Shown here piece by piece: positions 1 through 10,905 of a stretch of DNA of 64,000 nucleotides. Numbering within the stretch: position 1 is the first letter of the stretch; each line of letters begins with the position of its first letter. This DNA is from Primula veris (lineage: Eukaryota; Streptophyta; Magnoliopsida; Ericales; Primulaceae), in contig OY821742.1 in NCBI GenBank assembly GCA_963682055.1, forward strand, positions 26,941,060 through 27,005,059. Direction: 5' to 3'. The notes under the pieces are model-generated. The model ran no database searches. It had not been told where the DNA came from and saw only the letters and a program-made list of their open reading frames with translations. A program made the translations under genes and the position numbers.

Positions 1-28
1 TACAACAATTTTTGTCCTACAACAAGTA

Positions 29-213
29 GTCCATCCGTTCCCAATTAATTGTATACTATGAAAATATGTACAATTTTGACCGGTCAATAACTTGCATCAA
101 AATTGTCCAAATGAATATTTTTAAAAGTTGATCAATAGTTGAAGTATTAAGTTATAAGTCAATCAAAATTACATGTAGTTTCGTAACGGAGAATTAAATA
201 ATAAGTGAGGGAG
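29..213. mobile_element. Stowaway-like MITE
   Basis: The segment is about 185 bp, AT-rich and non-coding. It starts GTCCATCCGTTCCC and ends GTGAGGGAG, an imperfect inverted pair resembling the CTCCCTCCGT terminus of Tc1/mariner Stowaway MITEs. TA dinucleotides flank it on both sides (27-28 and 214-215), as expected for a TA target-site duplication. It lies downstream of NHP2. Mismatches in the termini suggest an old copy. Confidence 0.55.
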
Positions 214-433
214 TACCATGGAAAATGCATCACAGTTTCAGGAATACAGGATACACGCCTCATGCCTACCTCATTCTCTCACCTCAAACTTGAATTTCAA
301 TACAAAACATAGCTCTGAATAAAAAAATGCTTAGACTTAAACTTGGTTCCAGAACATAATACAAGGATAAACGATCTTTTATAGGCTAATCGGAGTTTAC
401 TACAACCAGTCAAAGGAAAACACGAATTGTTTA

Positions 434-3400
434 TTAAAACATAGCAGACGTGATTTCAGAAATCTCTTTTGCAACTAGGTCATAATCTGCCTGAAGCTGT
501 TCCTGATCTTCTTTGCCAATTTCTCCCTTGGCTGGCTTAGTTAAAACAAGAACACAACATGTCGGCCTCTTGGTGGACCCAGCATTAGCTAGATCCTGAA
601 AAAATAAAATTGAAAATAATAAATACTGTCTGTAATATGTTGATGGCTATTGAAATTAACCAATGTATATCCAGGATTAGAAAAATGCGATCTTACATGG
701 ATGTTTTTGCTATAAACATTAACCATGTATATTCAGGATTCGAAGATTAAGAAGAAAAATGTAGCAGAAAAAAGATCAATTTCATCACCGACAACCAGTA
801 GGAGAGACTATAATTGAATATGATATTTTTGAAAGATAGTAACTCACTTCTTTTGAGGGCACGTATATGTAAGGAATCTCAGCCTCTTCACAAAGTACTG
901 GTACATGAGTGATGACGTCAATAGGAGATATGTTCCCAGCTATGACACATAATCTGCATTAGAACAGATATGATGAATGAGGCATTCGAGAACGCATTTG
1001 TACATTCAATCACTTACAGAAAATATATACCATCTCTTTCTTTAAAAAGAAAGAAGAGTGACTAAACTTCTCAGGTCTCAGCTGAGTTAGCACCTGTTGG
1101 CATAATGAACAATAGAACATGGGAATATTGAAAAACCTAAAATCACAGATCAGTTTATCAACCTGTGAGAGTGAAGGGAATTTTATTTTTCAAAACTAAT
1201 AGTTTACATCCAAAAGTGTATAGCAATGGCTAAATTTGATACCATCTTTTACTCAATCTGTTACTTGGCCTGTGACAACACAGCTCTTACAACAAAGTTC
1301 AATTACTACTGTTTCCAAATGTAGGGAACTATTACTTTAACCAACTTGGGCAGGGATGAAACCAAAAAATCTTAAGGGGAGGGGCCAAAACACTAATTTT
1401 GGTAAATGGGGGGGAACGCTAATTTTTGAGTATTTAATCAAAATACATAATTTTTATTTTATTTTTTCATCATTTTTTAATCAAATTAGGGGGAGCTGCT
1501 GCCCTGACTGTCTCCACCCAATTCCTTCCCTGAAATTGTGACTAAGAACAGTTTAAATCTTAATTCTACATGTAAAATGAACAAGAAAGGGAAAGCTAGA
1601 GTATCTTACCCTTTGCTACCACGTCGGATACTCTTAACAACCTCCTTAACTCCTCTCTTGAGGCATTTATGTTCAGCACCTGAGAGAAAAATACAAAGTA
1701 AACAACTTTCCTCTCCATTCTATTTACAGTGCCTGATTTGTTCATCTTATTAAAACAATAGTCCTATAGTTCCAAGAACCAAAATTTGAAGGACAGTTAA
1801 GCTCTCTATAACTTGTTCAGGTATCGTCTATCAGTCTTTCACAATTTACAAAAAATCCAGTCATTTCAGCTAATAATTCAAAGTCTTGAAAGTGGACTTA
1901 AAACAACATGCATAAACTCTCACCTGATTTTGCTCCTTTCCTTTTATTGCATCAAAGACAAGGAAAGAGCTTGTTTCTAATTATCTAACATTTACAAATG
2001 GCAATGAGTTTTGGAATTATGGGGCCAGAACACATTGTCTCAACCCCCTTCCTGTAAGTTGTTAATCTCTACTTGCAGCCTTATTATTTAGGCTGAAATA
2101 GAAAGAGAAGAAAAAGTAGTCTATATTTACAAACCTAATTCACATAGGAGTTTCGGCTTAGACCCCTCTTACAATAATTAGTTTAATACACGCTCATTTC
2201 GGGTGAAGTAATTTCTGAAAAGCTTATCTACTGTTACTTGATGCAGACTTATTCATAGTTTAACTTAAAAAATGCAACTTTACAAGACCTGAGGTAAGTA
2301 TTTGAATGAATAGACATGGTAATTTGGTATCCACAGTCCAGACACTGATTTTTATTCATGCATTGGAGCTTTTATCTCAAACCCATAACAGAAGAATAAA
2401 ATTAACAATAAGACGATAAATATCTTGTGATTCTTTGTGCCTTTACTACCACTATCACACTATCATCTCAATCTGTATAAATAGAGAAGTACGATAATGT
2501 AACATGTATCTGGGTCTATCCTAGGGGTCCCCTGTGACAGTAATTTATATGTTTGCTTCTGTCACTATACTTCTAAAAGTAATTAAGAACTTTATAAGTC
2601 TTAATAGTTTGAGTAACACTATTTTCATTACAAATTAGTTCTCATAGTTCCACTGGGAACAACTTTGGTAGATGTATCTACAAATGATATTTGTCTTTGG
2701 CATCCTAGTGAAACTTGCTTGGCGGAACTGAACACCTAGCGGCTAAAATTCATGTGAACTTTTTTGTTGTTATTACGCGGGGTGTTAAAAGCCTAAAATC
2801 TGTTAAAAAAAATAAAAAAAAATTGATATAACAAATGGTGAGAATTCAAATTTCTCCGCTGGTCCGGCACCATTCTACACCTAAGCAATACGTTTTTTTG
2901 GGCGGCTTTTAAAATTTGTTTGAAAAAAAAAATAACTTGCCTATAGAAAAAAAAACCCGCATAAAAATTACAAAATCTGAACCGTCATAATAAAATAAAA
3001 TATTGAATTTTACATTACACACAACATACCATAAAATAACAAAGGCTCTTATCAGGAAAAAAACCGACTTATTTCTGGAAAAGAATATTTCCCCTCTTTT
3101 TTGCTCCTATTCATTACCAGCACCTAAGCTTGGCTGGTTTCTGGGGCTTGTAGTTCTCCTTTTTTATAAATAATGATGAAAAATTAAAATTTTCTATTGA
3201 TTAAAATGATAAAATCTTAAAAAATTACCGTTTCAGCTCCCCCATTTACCAAAATTGGCGTTTCTGCCGTCTCATTTAAAATTCCGTTTTAAGTCCTTTT
3301 CAGCTTAGTTTCTCCCTTGTCAAGTTATCAATAAGAAATGTACATATATTGATAAAATGTGTATGTATGTAAGTAAGTAAACCTTTCTTAACGTAACCTT

Positions 3401-4507
3401 GGCGGAACTGAATACCTAGGGGCTGAAATTCATGTGAACCTTTTTTTTTGTTATTATACAGAGTCTTAAAAGCCTTAAATCTGCATATTTTATATATAAC
3501 ACAAGGTGAGAAATCAAAATTCTTTTAATACACGGGTGATTAAGAAACTAGATGAAGACATTCATGGGGCAGCAGCACCTCCATTTTGATAAAAAAAAAT
3601 GATGAAAATATACCGTTTCAGCACCCCTATTTACCAAAATTAGCGTTTCAGGTCCTCTCATTTAAAGTTTTTGGTTCCATCGTGATGAAAAAACTAGGGG
3701 AAGAACATCCCCATTTTGATAAAATTTGATGAAAATATAACTTTCTATGTTATTTGATTAAATTTTTTTTAGCGTTTCATCACCCCCATTTAGCAAAATT
3801 AGCATTTCGGCCCCTCTCATTTAAAGTTTCTGGTTCCGTCCGTAGACTGCCCTTTCATCTTATTCCTAGTTTGGTTTCTCCCTTGTCAAGTTATCAAAAT
3901 AAGAAATGTACATATATTGATAAAAATGTGTATGTATGTAAGTAAGTATGTATGTAAGTACACCTCTCCCATTTAAAGTTTTTGGTTGCTTCCCGAGTCC
4001 CCTCTAGCTTATTCCTAGTTTCTCCCTTTGTCGAGTCATCAAAAAAAAAAAAGAAAAAAAAATGTAACAAAAATTGATTAAAATGTTAATGTATGTAAGT
4101 AAACTGTAAATATCTGGTGGTCCTACTCCTAAACAATAAAACTCAAGGAAAATATGAAGGATTCGTTATGAGACATACCATTAATTAAAAGTAAAATAGT
4201 TAAAACAAAAACAGACTATTAGTAGTGGATGGACCTGGAGTATTCAATATTGTACATAAATTGATAAAAAAAATGTTAATATATATATCTATCTTATTTA
4301 AAGTAATAAAGAAAAGAAATGTACATACTATATAAGTAATGATAAAAAAGTGAAAGTAAAGAAAGTGAAACCTTTGCGAACAAGTTTAAGGGTACGTTTG
4401 CAGAGTTTTTTCCCAGCAAGAGGTTTAGCAATAGGTGCTAATGCTTGCATCTTTTTTCTATCCTTATCTTTTTGAGCTGATTTCTCTATCTCACTCTCAC
4501 TACCCAT
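434..4507 (-). CDS. NHP2: H/ACA ribonucleoprotein complex subunit 2 (NHP2), 4 exons
   Basis: Exons on the minus strand are 4507-4372, 1679-1610, 953-848 and 595-434. They join in frame to 158 codons including TAA, giving 157 residues, the usual plant NHP2 length. Every intron has GT-AG ends. The N-terminus reads MGSESEIEKS; residues 23-35 contain LAPIAKPLAGKKL. The L7Ae-type RNA-binding fold follows, with GVKEVVKSIRRG, then VIAGNISPIDVITH and YVPSKEDLANAGSTKRPTCC. NHP2 is known to bind the kink-turn of H/ACA snoRNAs with dyskerin, GAR1 and NOP10, directing rRNA pseudouridylation in nucleoli. Intron 1 (4371-1680, about 2.7 kb) is swollen by dispersed repeats. No stop or frameshift interrupts the coding exons, so the gene appears functional. 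Confidence 0.93.
1350..1510 (-). repeat. Dispersed repeat in NHP2 intron 2 (inverted copy)
   Basis: The plus strand reads GGGATGAAACCAAAAAATC, then a stretch with GGTAAATGGGGG. This is the reverse complement of blocks in intron 1 (3230-3300, 3610-3700, 3770-3850) that contain CCCATTTACCAAAATT followed by a TCATTTAAAGTTTTTGGTTCC-like tail. It is a transposon-derived relic of unassigned class. Confidence 0.55.
2718..4060 (+). repeat. Repeat cluster in NHP2 intron 1
   Basis: About 150 bp starting CTTGGCGGAACTGAA occurs at 2718 and again at 3400. A second block, CCATTTACCAAAATTRGCG followed by TCATTTAAAGTTT, occurs about three times (3240, 3630, 3785), with a partial copy at 3965. A GTACATATATTGATAAAA-GTGTATGTATGTAAGTAAG block recurs at 3340 and 3905. 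Successive partial duplications of one decayed element explain this intron's size. The repeat superfamily is not recognised. Confidence 0.6.
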
Positions 4508-4566
4508 CTCTTTTTATATATATATATATATATATGTTTGTTGTAACAAAATGGAGGGAGGCTGGT

Positions 4567-4711
4567 AGGGTTTATGTGTGTTGTTATTTTGTAGTAGTAC
4601 AAAGTGTTTAGGGTTTTAACTGTTTTTTTAAGCTATGGTGGTATCATTCTCGACTTAACGGGTTCAATTACCAAGGCCCACTACTGCTCATACATCTTTT
4701 ATGAAAGCCCA
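4567..4711 (-). promoter_or_regulatory. NHP2 promoter: two telo boxes and two site II (TGGGCY) motifs
   Basis: Upstream of the ATG at 4507, the minus strand carries AAACCCT at 4573-4567 and 4616-4610 (telo box), TGGGCC at 4680-4675 and TGGGCT at 4711-4706 (site II). Telo boxes plus TGGGCY elements are a known pairing in plant promoters of ribosomal-protein and ribosome-biogenesis genes, which fits NHP2. An (AT)n tract at about 4518-4536 lies between them and the ATG. Confidence 0.7.
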
Positions 4712-4719
4712 ATTGTTCC

Positions 4720-5395
4720 ATTCCAAATTATTATAACATCCAACTAAAATATACTATACTGGGTTGTAACTTATCTAATTTTTAGTCTAGTCTACAAATT
4801 TATTTAAGTTTTAGTCCTTATCCAATACAAAACCTATACTTTTATTCTGTTTTTAAAGTTTCATTTTTATTTTTTTCCGGAATACTGATTACCGACTTAT
4901 TTTAACAAATTCAATGTCTAATATTAAGCTTCCACATTTGAATACAATTGAGGACCAACCTTGTTATTTGTTTTATGTTTATTTTTTGTTTTAACTCAAA
5001 TATTCATAGACCATATGGCTTGAAAATATTTAGTGTAACCATAAACTTGAAGAAAGAAACAATTGTGTTTCAAAAACTCTTAGTAAATTACAATCTCATC
5101 CATACTTTGTAAATGTCATATGAATTTGGTCTAAGACCCTTTTAAAGTCGTCTACGATAATAAAGTATATAGTTATTCTTTTGAAAATACTTACAATTCT
5201 AACCTTAAAACTTCTTTTTTTAAATACACTATTTTTAATTGATCATAGATGTTTTCAAATGAGCATAAACTGGTTTTAAATGGTCACACACTGTTTTAAA
5301 TTTTCAGAGGCTGCTTTAAATTGACCATAAGTTATTTTTAAATAACGCAAAGTGTTTTCAAATGACCATATATTGTTTTTTAACGACTATATTTG
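4720..5395. other. AT-rich spacer ending in degenerate ~27-bp tandem repeats
   Basis: I see no coding potential. From about 5228 to 5395, units of the form TTTTAAATGACCATA-TGTTTTC recur about six times with heavy divergence. The rest is unremarkable AT-rich sequence upstream of NHP2. Confidence 0.45.
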
Positions 5396-5690
5396 TCGAA
5401 GACACAAATCCGTAATAGAATTTCTAGCAAATGATGTAGTATCCATATACTGCATAAGGTCTAAGGATATTGTTGCGACTCCATTTACAAAGGGCTTGAC
5501 TTAGGCGGGAGTCGAAGTCTTATTGATGGTAATGGGGTTGAAGCCAGTTAATTCGGTTAACCGCTACATTGGCAACCCAACCTGAATTGGAACTTACAGT
5601 CTCGGATTTAATGGGGAGACCGAATTTGTTGGGGTGACCTAATAAAGCACTCGAGAACATAAGTTTCTAGCTCATTTCTATTTAAGTTTT
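5390..5690 (+). pseudogene. Relic of Copia RNase H 3' end (Copia B family)
   Basis: The sequence aligns by eye with the 3' end of the Copia B polyprotein at 25015-25310. Shared stretches, in order, include GTCG.AGACA.AAATCCGTA, CCATTTACAAAGGGCTTGACT, TTGAAGCC, GGCAACCCAACC and AAAGCACTCG.GAAC. The CCATTTACAAAGGGCTTG word corresponds to the DPFTKGL motif typical of Copia RNase H. Reading frame is lost and no LTR follows, so this is a small fragment of a related element. Confidence 0.75.
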
Positions 5691-6570
5691 AGAAAAACAA
5701 CTCCATCTTCTAATAATTTGGGTTAAAATTTTGATTTGATTTGATTTGATTTGTTTTCAGTGGGGTTATCTGAATTTATTTATATTTTCGTAATCTCAAA
5801 GTTTTCTAAAAATTGCGTTTGATTGTTTCATTTTATAAGCCAAGCTAATTCCATGATCAATTGATATTTAATTTATTTAAAATTTAAATAAAGATATTAG
5901 TAGTGTGTTTCAAGTAAGTTGGAAAATTAACACAAGTTGAAAAAGAACTTTAAATAGTGTAAATTATGTAATTATTTGGCATATAGTCTAAAAGCGCTAA
6001 TTTATTATGAGAAAAGACCAAAAATAAAAATGAAGAGACCGACTTAGTTAGAGTTTGTTGCGGTCGTCGAATGACTGGATGAAGTTGGTGATTGTTTTTA
6101 TACCATATAAAACTTGGAGAAATACTCTGATTAAGGTTCTGACGGTGTCCCACAAAATAGAGGTTAGGCAACGAGGAATTACTTGAACGCTCACCATGTC
6201 AGTAAGTGAGGTGACAACGAAAACATATGCAAAGAAATGGGGGTAGGAGTGGGTATCACCGGAAAGATGAGAGAGTTGTCCGGAATTTGTCTTCACCGAC
6301 GATTTATGGAAGCTTGTCAAACCATGTGAGAGGTCCATTACTTTAAAGTGTGCTTTTCAGTTTGAGGACATAATTACAATAACAAAATAAGATAGTGGCA
6401 ATGATCCAATTTTTTTTTTTTTATAATCGTCAATGATCCAATTATTGAGTTTTTGTTTTTATTTTTATGACTATTCAAATGCTAACATGTGTACAAATTG
6501 GTATGGTAGCATAAAAAACGTGGTTAGTCTCTCCAATGTAATGTTGACTTTATTAATTTGATTGTCAACT
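5691..6570. other. Non-coding spacer
   Basis: The stretch is AT-rich with a short (TTTGA)n run near 5730 and a poly(T) at 6410-6421. Short minus-strand open frames at 5950-6340 match no family I recognise, and I do not call them. Confidence 0.4.
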
Positions 6571-6574
6571 CCAT

Positions 6575-7130
6575 CACAAAAACAAGCCCAAGAACTATCA
6601 AGACTCGACCGAGTTAACAAGATCTTGACCAAAAACGGCTTTGAAGACATGGCCGAGATGCTCGTTTCCATGAATTCTGACTTGTTTCCCAATCTTACAA
6701 ACCTCAAGTGAAAGAACAAGACTTACATCGTATTTGCACAAGGGACACCGATGTTTTGGGCCCGGTCCAACGATGACCCCTCCTTCTCCGTCATTCGTTA
6801 CCACGTTGTACCTTTCAAGGTTGATCATACTCTCGTGGAGTCCTCATCAATGAATGGGCATAAGCTAGATAACCTTTTTAAAAGTCATCCTCTAATTATA
6901 ACAACATGATCGCTCGAGGGTTGGAAACCGTATACTTCCATAAATTTGGTGCCCAGTTGGACCATGGAACGTTTACAACGACGGCCATCTTATCGTCCAC
7001 GACCTGCCTGAGTTCTTCGATCCGAAGTACGAGACTGGTCGATACCCCTTGTTCAAAGGGGCACCCGCTTCGAGCCCTACTATTGCTAAAATTAGTTCCA
7101 GTTGCTTTGAGATAACACCTCATGGAATTC
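6575..7130 (+). pseudogene. FAS1-domain (fasciclin-like arabinogalactan) pseudogene fragment
   Basis: Frame-corrected reading on the plus strand gives ELSRLDRVNKILTKNGFEDM, then MLVSMNSDLFPNLTNLK, a TGA at about 6709, and YIVFAQGTPMFW. VIRYHVVPFKVDHTL follows, ending in PLIITT and a stop near 6908. After a frame change, GPWNVYNDGHLIVHDLPEFF and DPKYE appear near 6960-7040. Order and motifs (FPNLT, YHVVP, LIVHDL..FFDP) match the FAS1 fold of the plant FLA19-21 type cell-wall adhesion proteins. No signal peptide, AGP-like region or GPI signal is seen. The nonsense codon and frameshifts make it a pseudogene. Family placement is by motif recognition only. Confidence 0.7.
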
Positions 7131-7239
7131 TAAGTTTATTATCTCCCGTTGTAATTTTTTCTAGTTTTTGTTGTTGTTCTAGTTTGTTGGTCTGGTTTCT
7201 TGGTAGGTTTATTATTAGTTTGATTCTACCTAGTTTTTA

Positions 7240-8712
7240 GAGTTTCGTTACATAGGAAGTACACGTTTGTTCAAAATTTGAATGTAATTAATTAAGACCA
7301 AGGATTTTTCGACATTGTTGCAATAATAATTTTTTGTTACTACTTATTTGAGTTATTATAGTTTAACTTTGAATGTCGCCTTAATCGATCCAGACTCTCT
7401 CTCACTACCCCCAAAAAAACCCCAAACCCTATCTTCAATCTCCGGCCGCCACCTGGGGTGGGGGCGGTGACGCCAACCTCCTTCCCCCATGCTTTCATCT
7501 TGCCATGTTCTCTTCTTCTTCTCCTCTTTTCCTTTTCTCATATCCTCTCTCTTTTCTCCTGTTACCCTGATCAGCCACCTAATTTCTTTCCCGATCTATC
7601 GCCTCCGTCGACGGTGGTGAAGATCCAACATCTGCTCTTTCACCTTTCTTTCCATCACCCCTCCCTCCTCTTGATTCTCTCACCCGCTACCTTCCCTTTT
7701 AGATGCTCTCCCGTATATCTAGAGACTTTCGATGACCACACTTGACGTTTGGTTTTGGGCCCTTTACTATTTTCTTGGATTTTGTTTACTTGTGATTTTG
7801 AAGGTTTTGATTTGAGGCCGTGCAATAGGTGGTTACGGGTTTGGATTTTTGGATAATGGATTCTGCTATTTTAGGTCTCTTTAGATCGGTTATTAGTGTG
7901 TTGGCATCCCGATGGTGCTTCTCGAGCCAGGTGGACTCGACATCCTATAAATCCTCACTAGTGATCGGTATATTGTATGTGCCCCTATCTTTACTTTTAA
8001 GTTATATTTTGATTAAATATCTAGTTTATGGTATTGGGTGGATCAAATCGACATGCTACGGTATTTTTTTTTTCTTTCTGATCAGTCGTATGCATTTTAG
8101 AACTCGATTCGATAGACTATAGTGAGTTGTGGCGGAGCTTGTCATGTGTGTGGCTGATTTAGGTGAGGTATATTGAGTTATTAGCGTTTGGCTTTTATCC
8201 TTTTTGTAGTTTATAGTTTTGTGCAGATATGTCCACTACTTTGGGATTTATGGCGATTCGATATTGGTTTAGGATTGAGTGTGTTACAATTATTTCTGGC
8301 TGTTGGATTGGTCTTACATGTCTTTAATCTTAGATAGCCTATTTTTTGTTCGGATTTATATGTGTGCTGGCATCATGTTGGTCTTTTTATTGCGCTGTGT
8401 TGAGTGAGCATCTTAGGCCTATCGTGTACTCTCGTTTGATCATTTTTTGCTCGTTCTGTGACCATTAGTTAATTTGGATTTGCCTCGCATGTGTTTGGCT
8501 CACACGACAATAATGTCTTTGAGATGAGTATCATCTTATATTTACAGTTTGACGGATTTTGTTCAGCTTTTCTGTTGTTGTATGATTTAGATTGGCTGTT
8601 TAGGTATATGGATCATTGTATTGCTATGTATTACTGTTGCAAGGGCAATGACTCTTGTACCACTAGCGCATATTATTTATATTAATAATGAGCATGCGAA
8701 TGTTGATTAAAT
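7240..8712 (+). other. Possible non-LTR or captured-transcript relic, CT-rich start
   Basis: From 7380 to 7740 the sequence is unusually CT/GC-rich (for example CTCCGGCCGCCACC and CCTCCGTCGACGGTGGTG), like a leader or LINE 5' UTR. It continues T/G-rich to 8700. A block near 7900 (GTGTTGGCATCCCGATGG, then CTTCTCG) recurs at 39490, and GTGTGCTGGCAT-like words also recur. Open frames of up to 97 codons have no recognisable protein. Mobile-element origin is inferred and its class is uncertain. Confidence 0.3.
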
Positions 8713-8720
8713 GTGTATAT

Positions 8721-9314
8721 ATAAGGGTGGGCACGGGGCGGATTGTGGCGTATTGATTTCAATTATAATTCAACCCGTAAAATAAATGGCGGGACGGATT
8801 TGGGCGGATTGATAAAATTTAAATTTCAACCCAACTCAACTCAACCCGTTACAATTAAAACCCCAACCCAACCCAACCCAACCCGCAAAATAAATTGCGG
8901 GTTGGGTTTAGATTGATTCTTAAATTTGTGTTTTGTTCATTTATTTTTCATATTTTGCATAATCAACTTAAATTTTAAAATAAATCGAATATTTCAAAGA
9001 GAAATGTAAATTAAAATCAATGAAAATACGTCTAGAACATTCGCGATTAAGTAATAAAACTAAAATATAACAATAATGAAATGTTGATATTTTAAAATAC
9101 ACATACATATATATATATATTGCGGGTTGAAACGGATTGACACGAATTAACCCGCGGTTTGTGAAACTCAACCCTAACCCAACCCGTAAAATATATAGCG
9201 GATTGGGACGGGACGGATTGATTTTTTTTTTTGACACTCAACCCACCCCAATCCGCCCCAATCTATGAGGGTTGGGTTACGGGACAGATTTGCGGATTTT
9301 TTACCCACCTGTAT
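8721..9314. mobile_element. hAT-like non-autonomous element
   Basis: The element is 594 bp and non-coding, rich in CAACCCG and GGATTG words. Termini are ATAAGGGTGGGCA at the left and, as reverse complement, ATACAGGTGGGTA at the right. The octamer GTGTATAT flanks both ends (8713-8720 and 9315-9322), matching the 8-bp target duplication of hAT elements. Because that octamer lies in AT-dinucleotide sequence, the duplication is supportive but not decisive. Confidence 0.65.
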
Positions 9315-9322
9315 GTGTATAT

Positions 9323-9780
9323 ATATATATACATATTATTACTTATCTATCTCATTTAAAAGGTAATTCATACTTTCCACAGCAAGAAAAAAAGCAGTAT
9401 GAATTGTTTGTGGGAACTCGGAAGCCAATACTTATCAATATAATAGCTTTTTTGCGGTTATGTAAGTGATGGGGGCAGATCTGGTCAAGAAATTCATCAT
9501 TAAAAAACTTGTAGACCCAATAAATTATTGTTATTGCCTAGTAAATTTTGTCTTCTTATCAATTTTAGCATACTTTAAACTAAAATTCCTTGCATTAGAA
9601 GAGAAAGAAGTTCTTTACTTCCTTTAGAAAGAATATATTGAATCCTCAAAACTAAAAAGAATGAAATATATTTGCTCATTCAACTCAAACCAAAGAAAAA
9701 TTGGCAACTAAATTTACATAGTCTTCCTTTGTGACTTGTGGTTTGTATCATCAAAATCTAAGCGAAAACATATGTACTCT
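9323..9780. other. Spacer 3' of the J-domain gene
   Basis: AT-rich sequence begins with a short (TA)n run. No gene, repeat or RNA is recognised. It probably holds the 3' UTR of the minus-strand J-domain gene. Confidence 0.4.
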
Positions 9781-10101
9781 CTACCAACATTGATCAGATT
9801 CCCACCTACGGTTCCGGTAAGACACAAAATAGTTTTTTGCATTCGTGGCGTAGTCTGGCCACCTCCCATAGCCAATGGCCAGCGTCAGATCATAGTTGCC
9901 TTTTGTCTCCGGATTGAACAACGTCGTAATATAAGCTTCATGCATCTTGATGAAATCTTGACCCTCAGATGAGTGTAACCGGGAAGAGTCAGAAAGATAA
10001 ATCTTGGCCAAGTTGCGATACGCTGCCTTGATCTCTTCATTTGGCGTGTGTCTATTGACTTTTAATACCTCATAGAGGCTTGAAGCCGTTTTCTTAGACA
10101 T
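9781..10101 (-). CDS. Short J-domain protein lacking HPD (DNAJ11-like)
   Basis: This is a single-exon frame of 106 residues. It opens MSKKTASSLYEVLKV and continues with the J-domain helices EEIKAAYRNLAKIY and QDFIKMHEAYITTLFNPET. It ends in RRWESDQCW, close to the WETDQCW tail of small plastid J proteins such as Arabidopsis ATJ11/DNAJ8, which are also intronless. The HPD tripeptide needed to stimulate Hsp70 ATPase is replaced by LSD (YLSDSS). An in-frame TAG upstream rules out an N-terminal transit peptide like that of family members of about 150-160 residues. The start is the first ATG after that stop. It may be a decaying duplicate or an Hsp70-independent J-like protein. The frame itself is intact. 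Confidence 0.65.
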   Translation of the reverse strand: MSKKTASSLYEVLKVNRHTPNEEIKAAYRNLAKIYLSDSSRLHSSEGQDFIKMHEAYITTLFNPETKGNYDLTLAIGYGRWPDYATNAKNYFVSYRNRRWESDQCW

Positions 10102-10274
10102 GCACAATATTGGCGGATCTTTTATCTAGACAGAGGCTTTGCATATGTTCCAACCAGACTGACTAGTAAAAGATATTTTATGGACAGGGATAAAGGTTGT
10201 TGTAGCGGGAGTTAGGTTCCAATCATCATTACTGAGAAATTTGAGAATTTGTATCTAAAGATAGATATTTTTGG

Positions 10275-10368
10275 GGATGAAAGTTTGATGGTTTAGTTAG
10301 GATCATATGGAAGTTTGAGGGGGGATGAAAGTTTGATGGTTTAATTAGGATCATATGGAAGTTTGAGG
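10275..10368 (+). repeat. Two-copy tandem repeat, ~47 bp
   Basis: GGGGATGAAAGTTTGATGG followed by TTTAGTTAGGATCATATGG and AAGTTTGAGG occurs twice back to back with one substitution (TTAG versus TTAA). It is a recent local duplication in the upstream region of the J-domain gene. Confidence 0.85.
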
Positions 10369-10437
10369 GTTTTATATTGAATTTTTGGTGAGAATGTGTA
10401 ACATCTCAGACTCGGTGGGTGTCAAAAAACTATTATT

Positions 10438-10905
10438 AAGGCAAAGTGTTGGTTAAAAGTTCTAGGTTAAACACTTGGGTACTCATAGATTGAGAGGGAG
10501 TCGTTGACTCGTAAACGTGTTCGCTTGCACTTGTATCAAGAGTAGGAACCTCGGGTAGAGGGTGAGCAAATCGTTTGATTAGCTCGATAGGAATTGTAAA
10601 ATTGGAAAGAAGATTTTAGTGAAATACTCGGTAGCGTGAATACCGAGAAGAGGACGTAGGCGAGTTTGCCGAACCTCTATATATCGTGGTGTCAATTTCT
10701 TTCCCTAATATTTACTTTACGCATTCCTTATTATTGCTTATTTTCTTGCTAGCGTATAGGATTTCTAGCATTTCATTAACTTTAGTTAAACGCTTAAGCT
10801 TAAAATTGCGATAGTTGGGTTGTTAGTTGCGCTTATTTTTAATTAGACGAAAAACGCCTAAAACCTTATTCACCCCCCTCTAAGGTTTAGCCGCACGGGC
10901 CAACA
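10438..10905 (-). mobile_element. Truncated LTR, same family as the solo LTRs at 47.3 and 49.7 kb
   Basis: The segment is nearly identical to 48080-48533 and to the reverse complement of the start of 49690-50886. Shared words include GTGTTGGTTAAAAGTTCTAGG, CTCGTAAACGTGTTCGCTTG, AACCTCTATATATCGTGG and GGTTTAGCCGCACGGGCCAA. On the minus strand it begins TGTTGGCCCGTGCGGC, the LTR 5' end, at 10905. About 470 bp are present and the 3' part of the LTR (about 750 bp) is missing, so no target duplication is expected. Confidence 0.8.

Noticed and set aside
6048..6338. 96-codon minus-strand open frame
   Set aside because: I could not match it to any family, and it lies beside the plus-strand FAS1 relic without sharing its frame.
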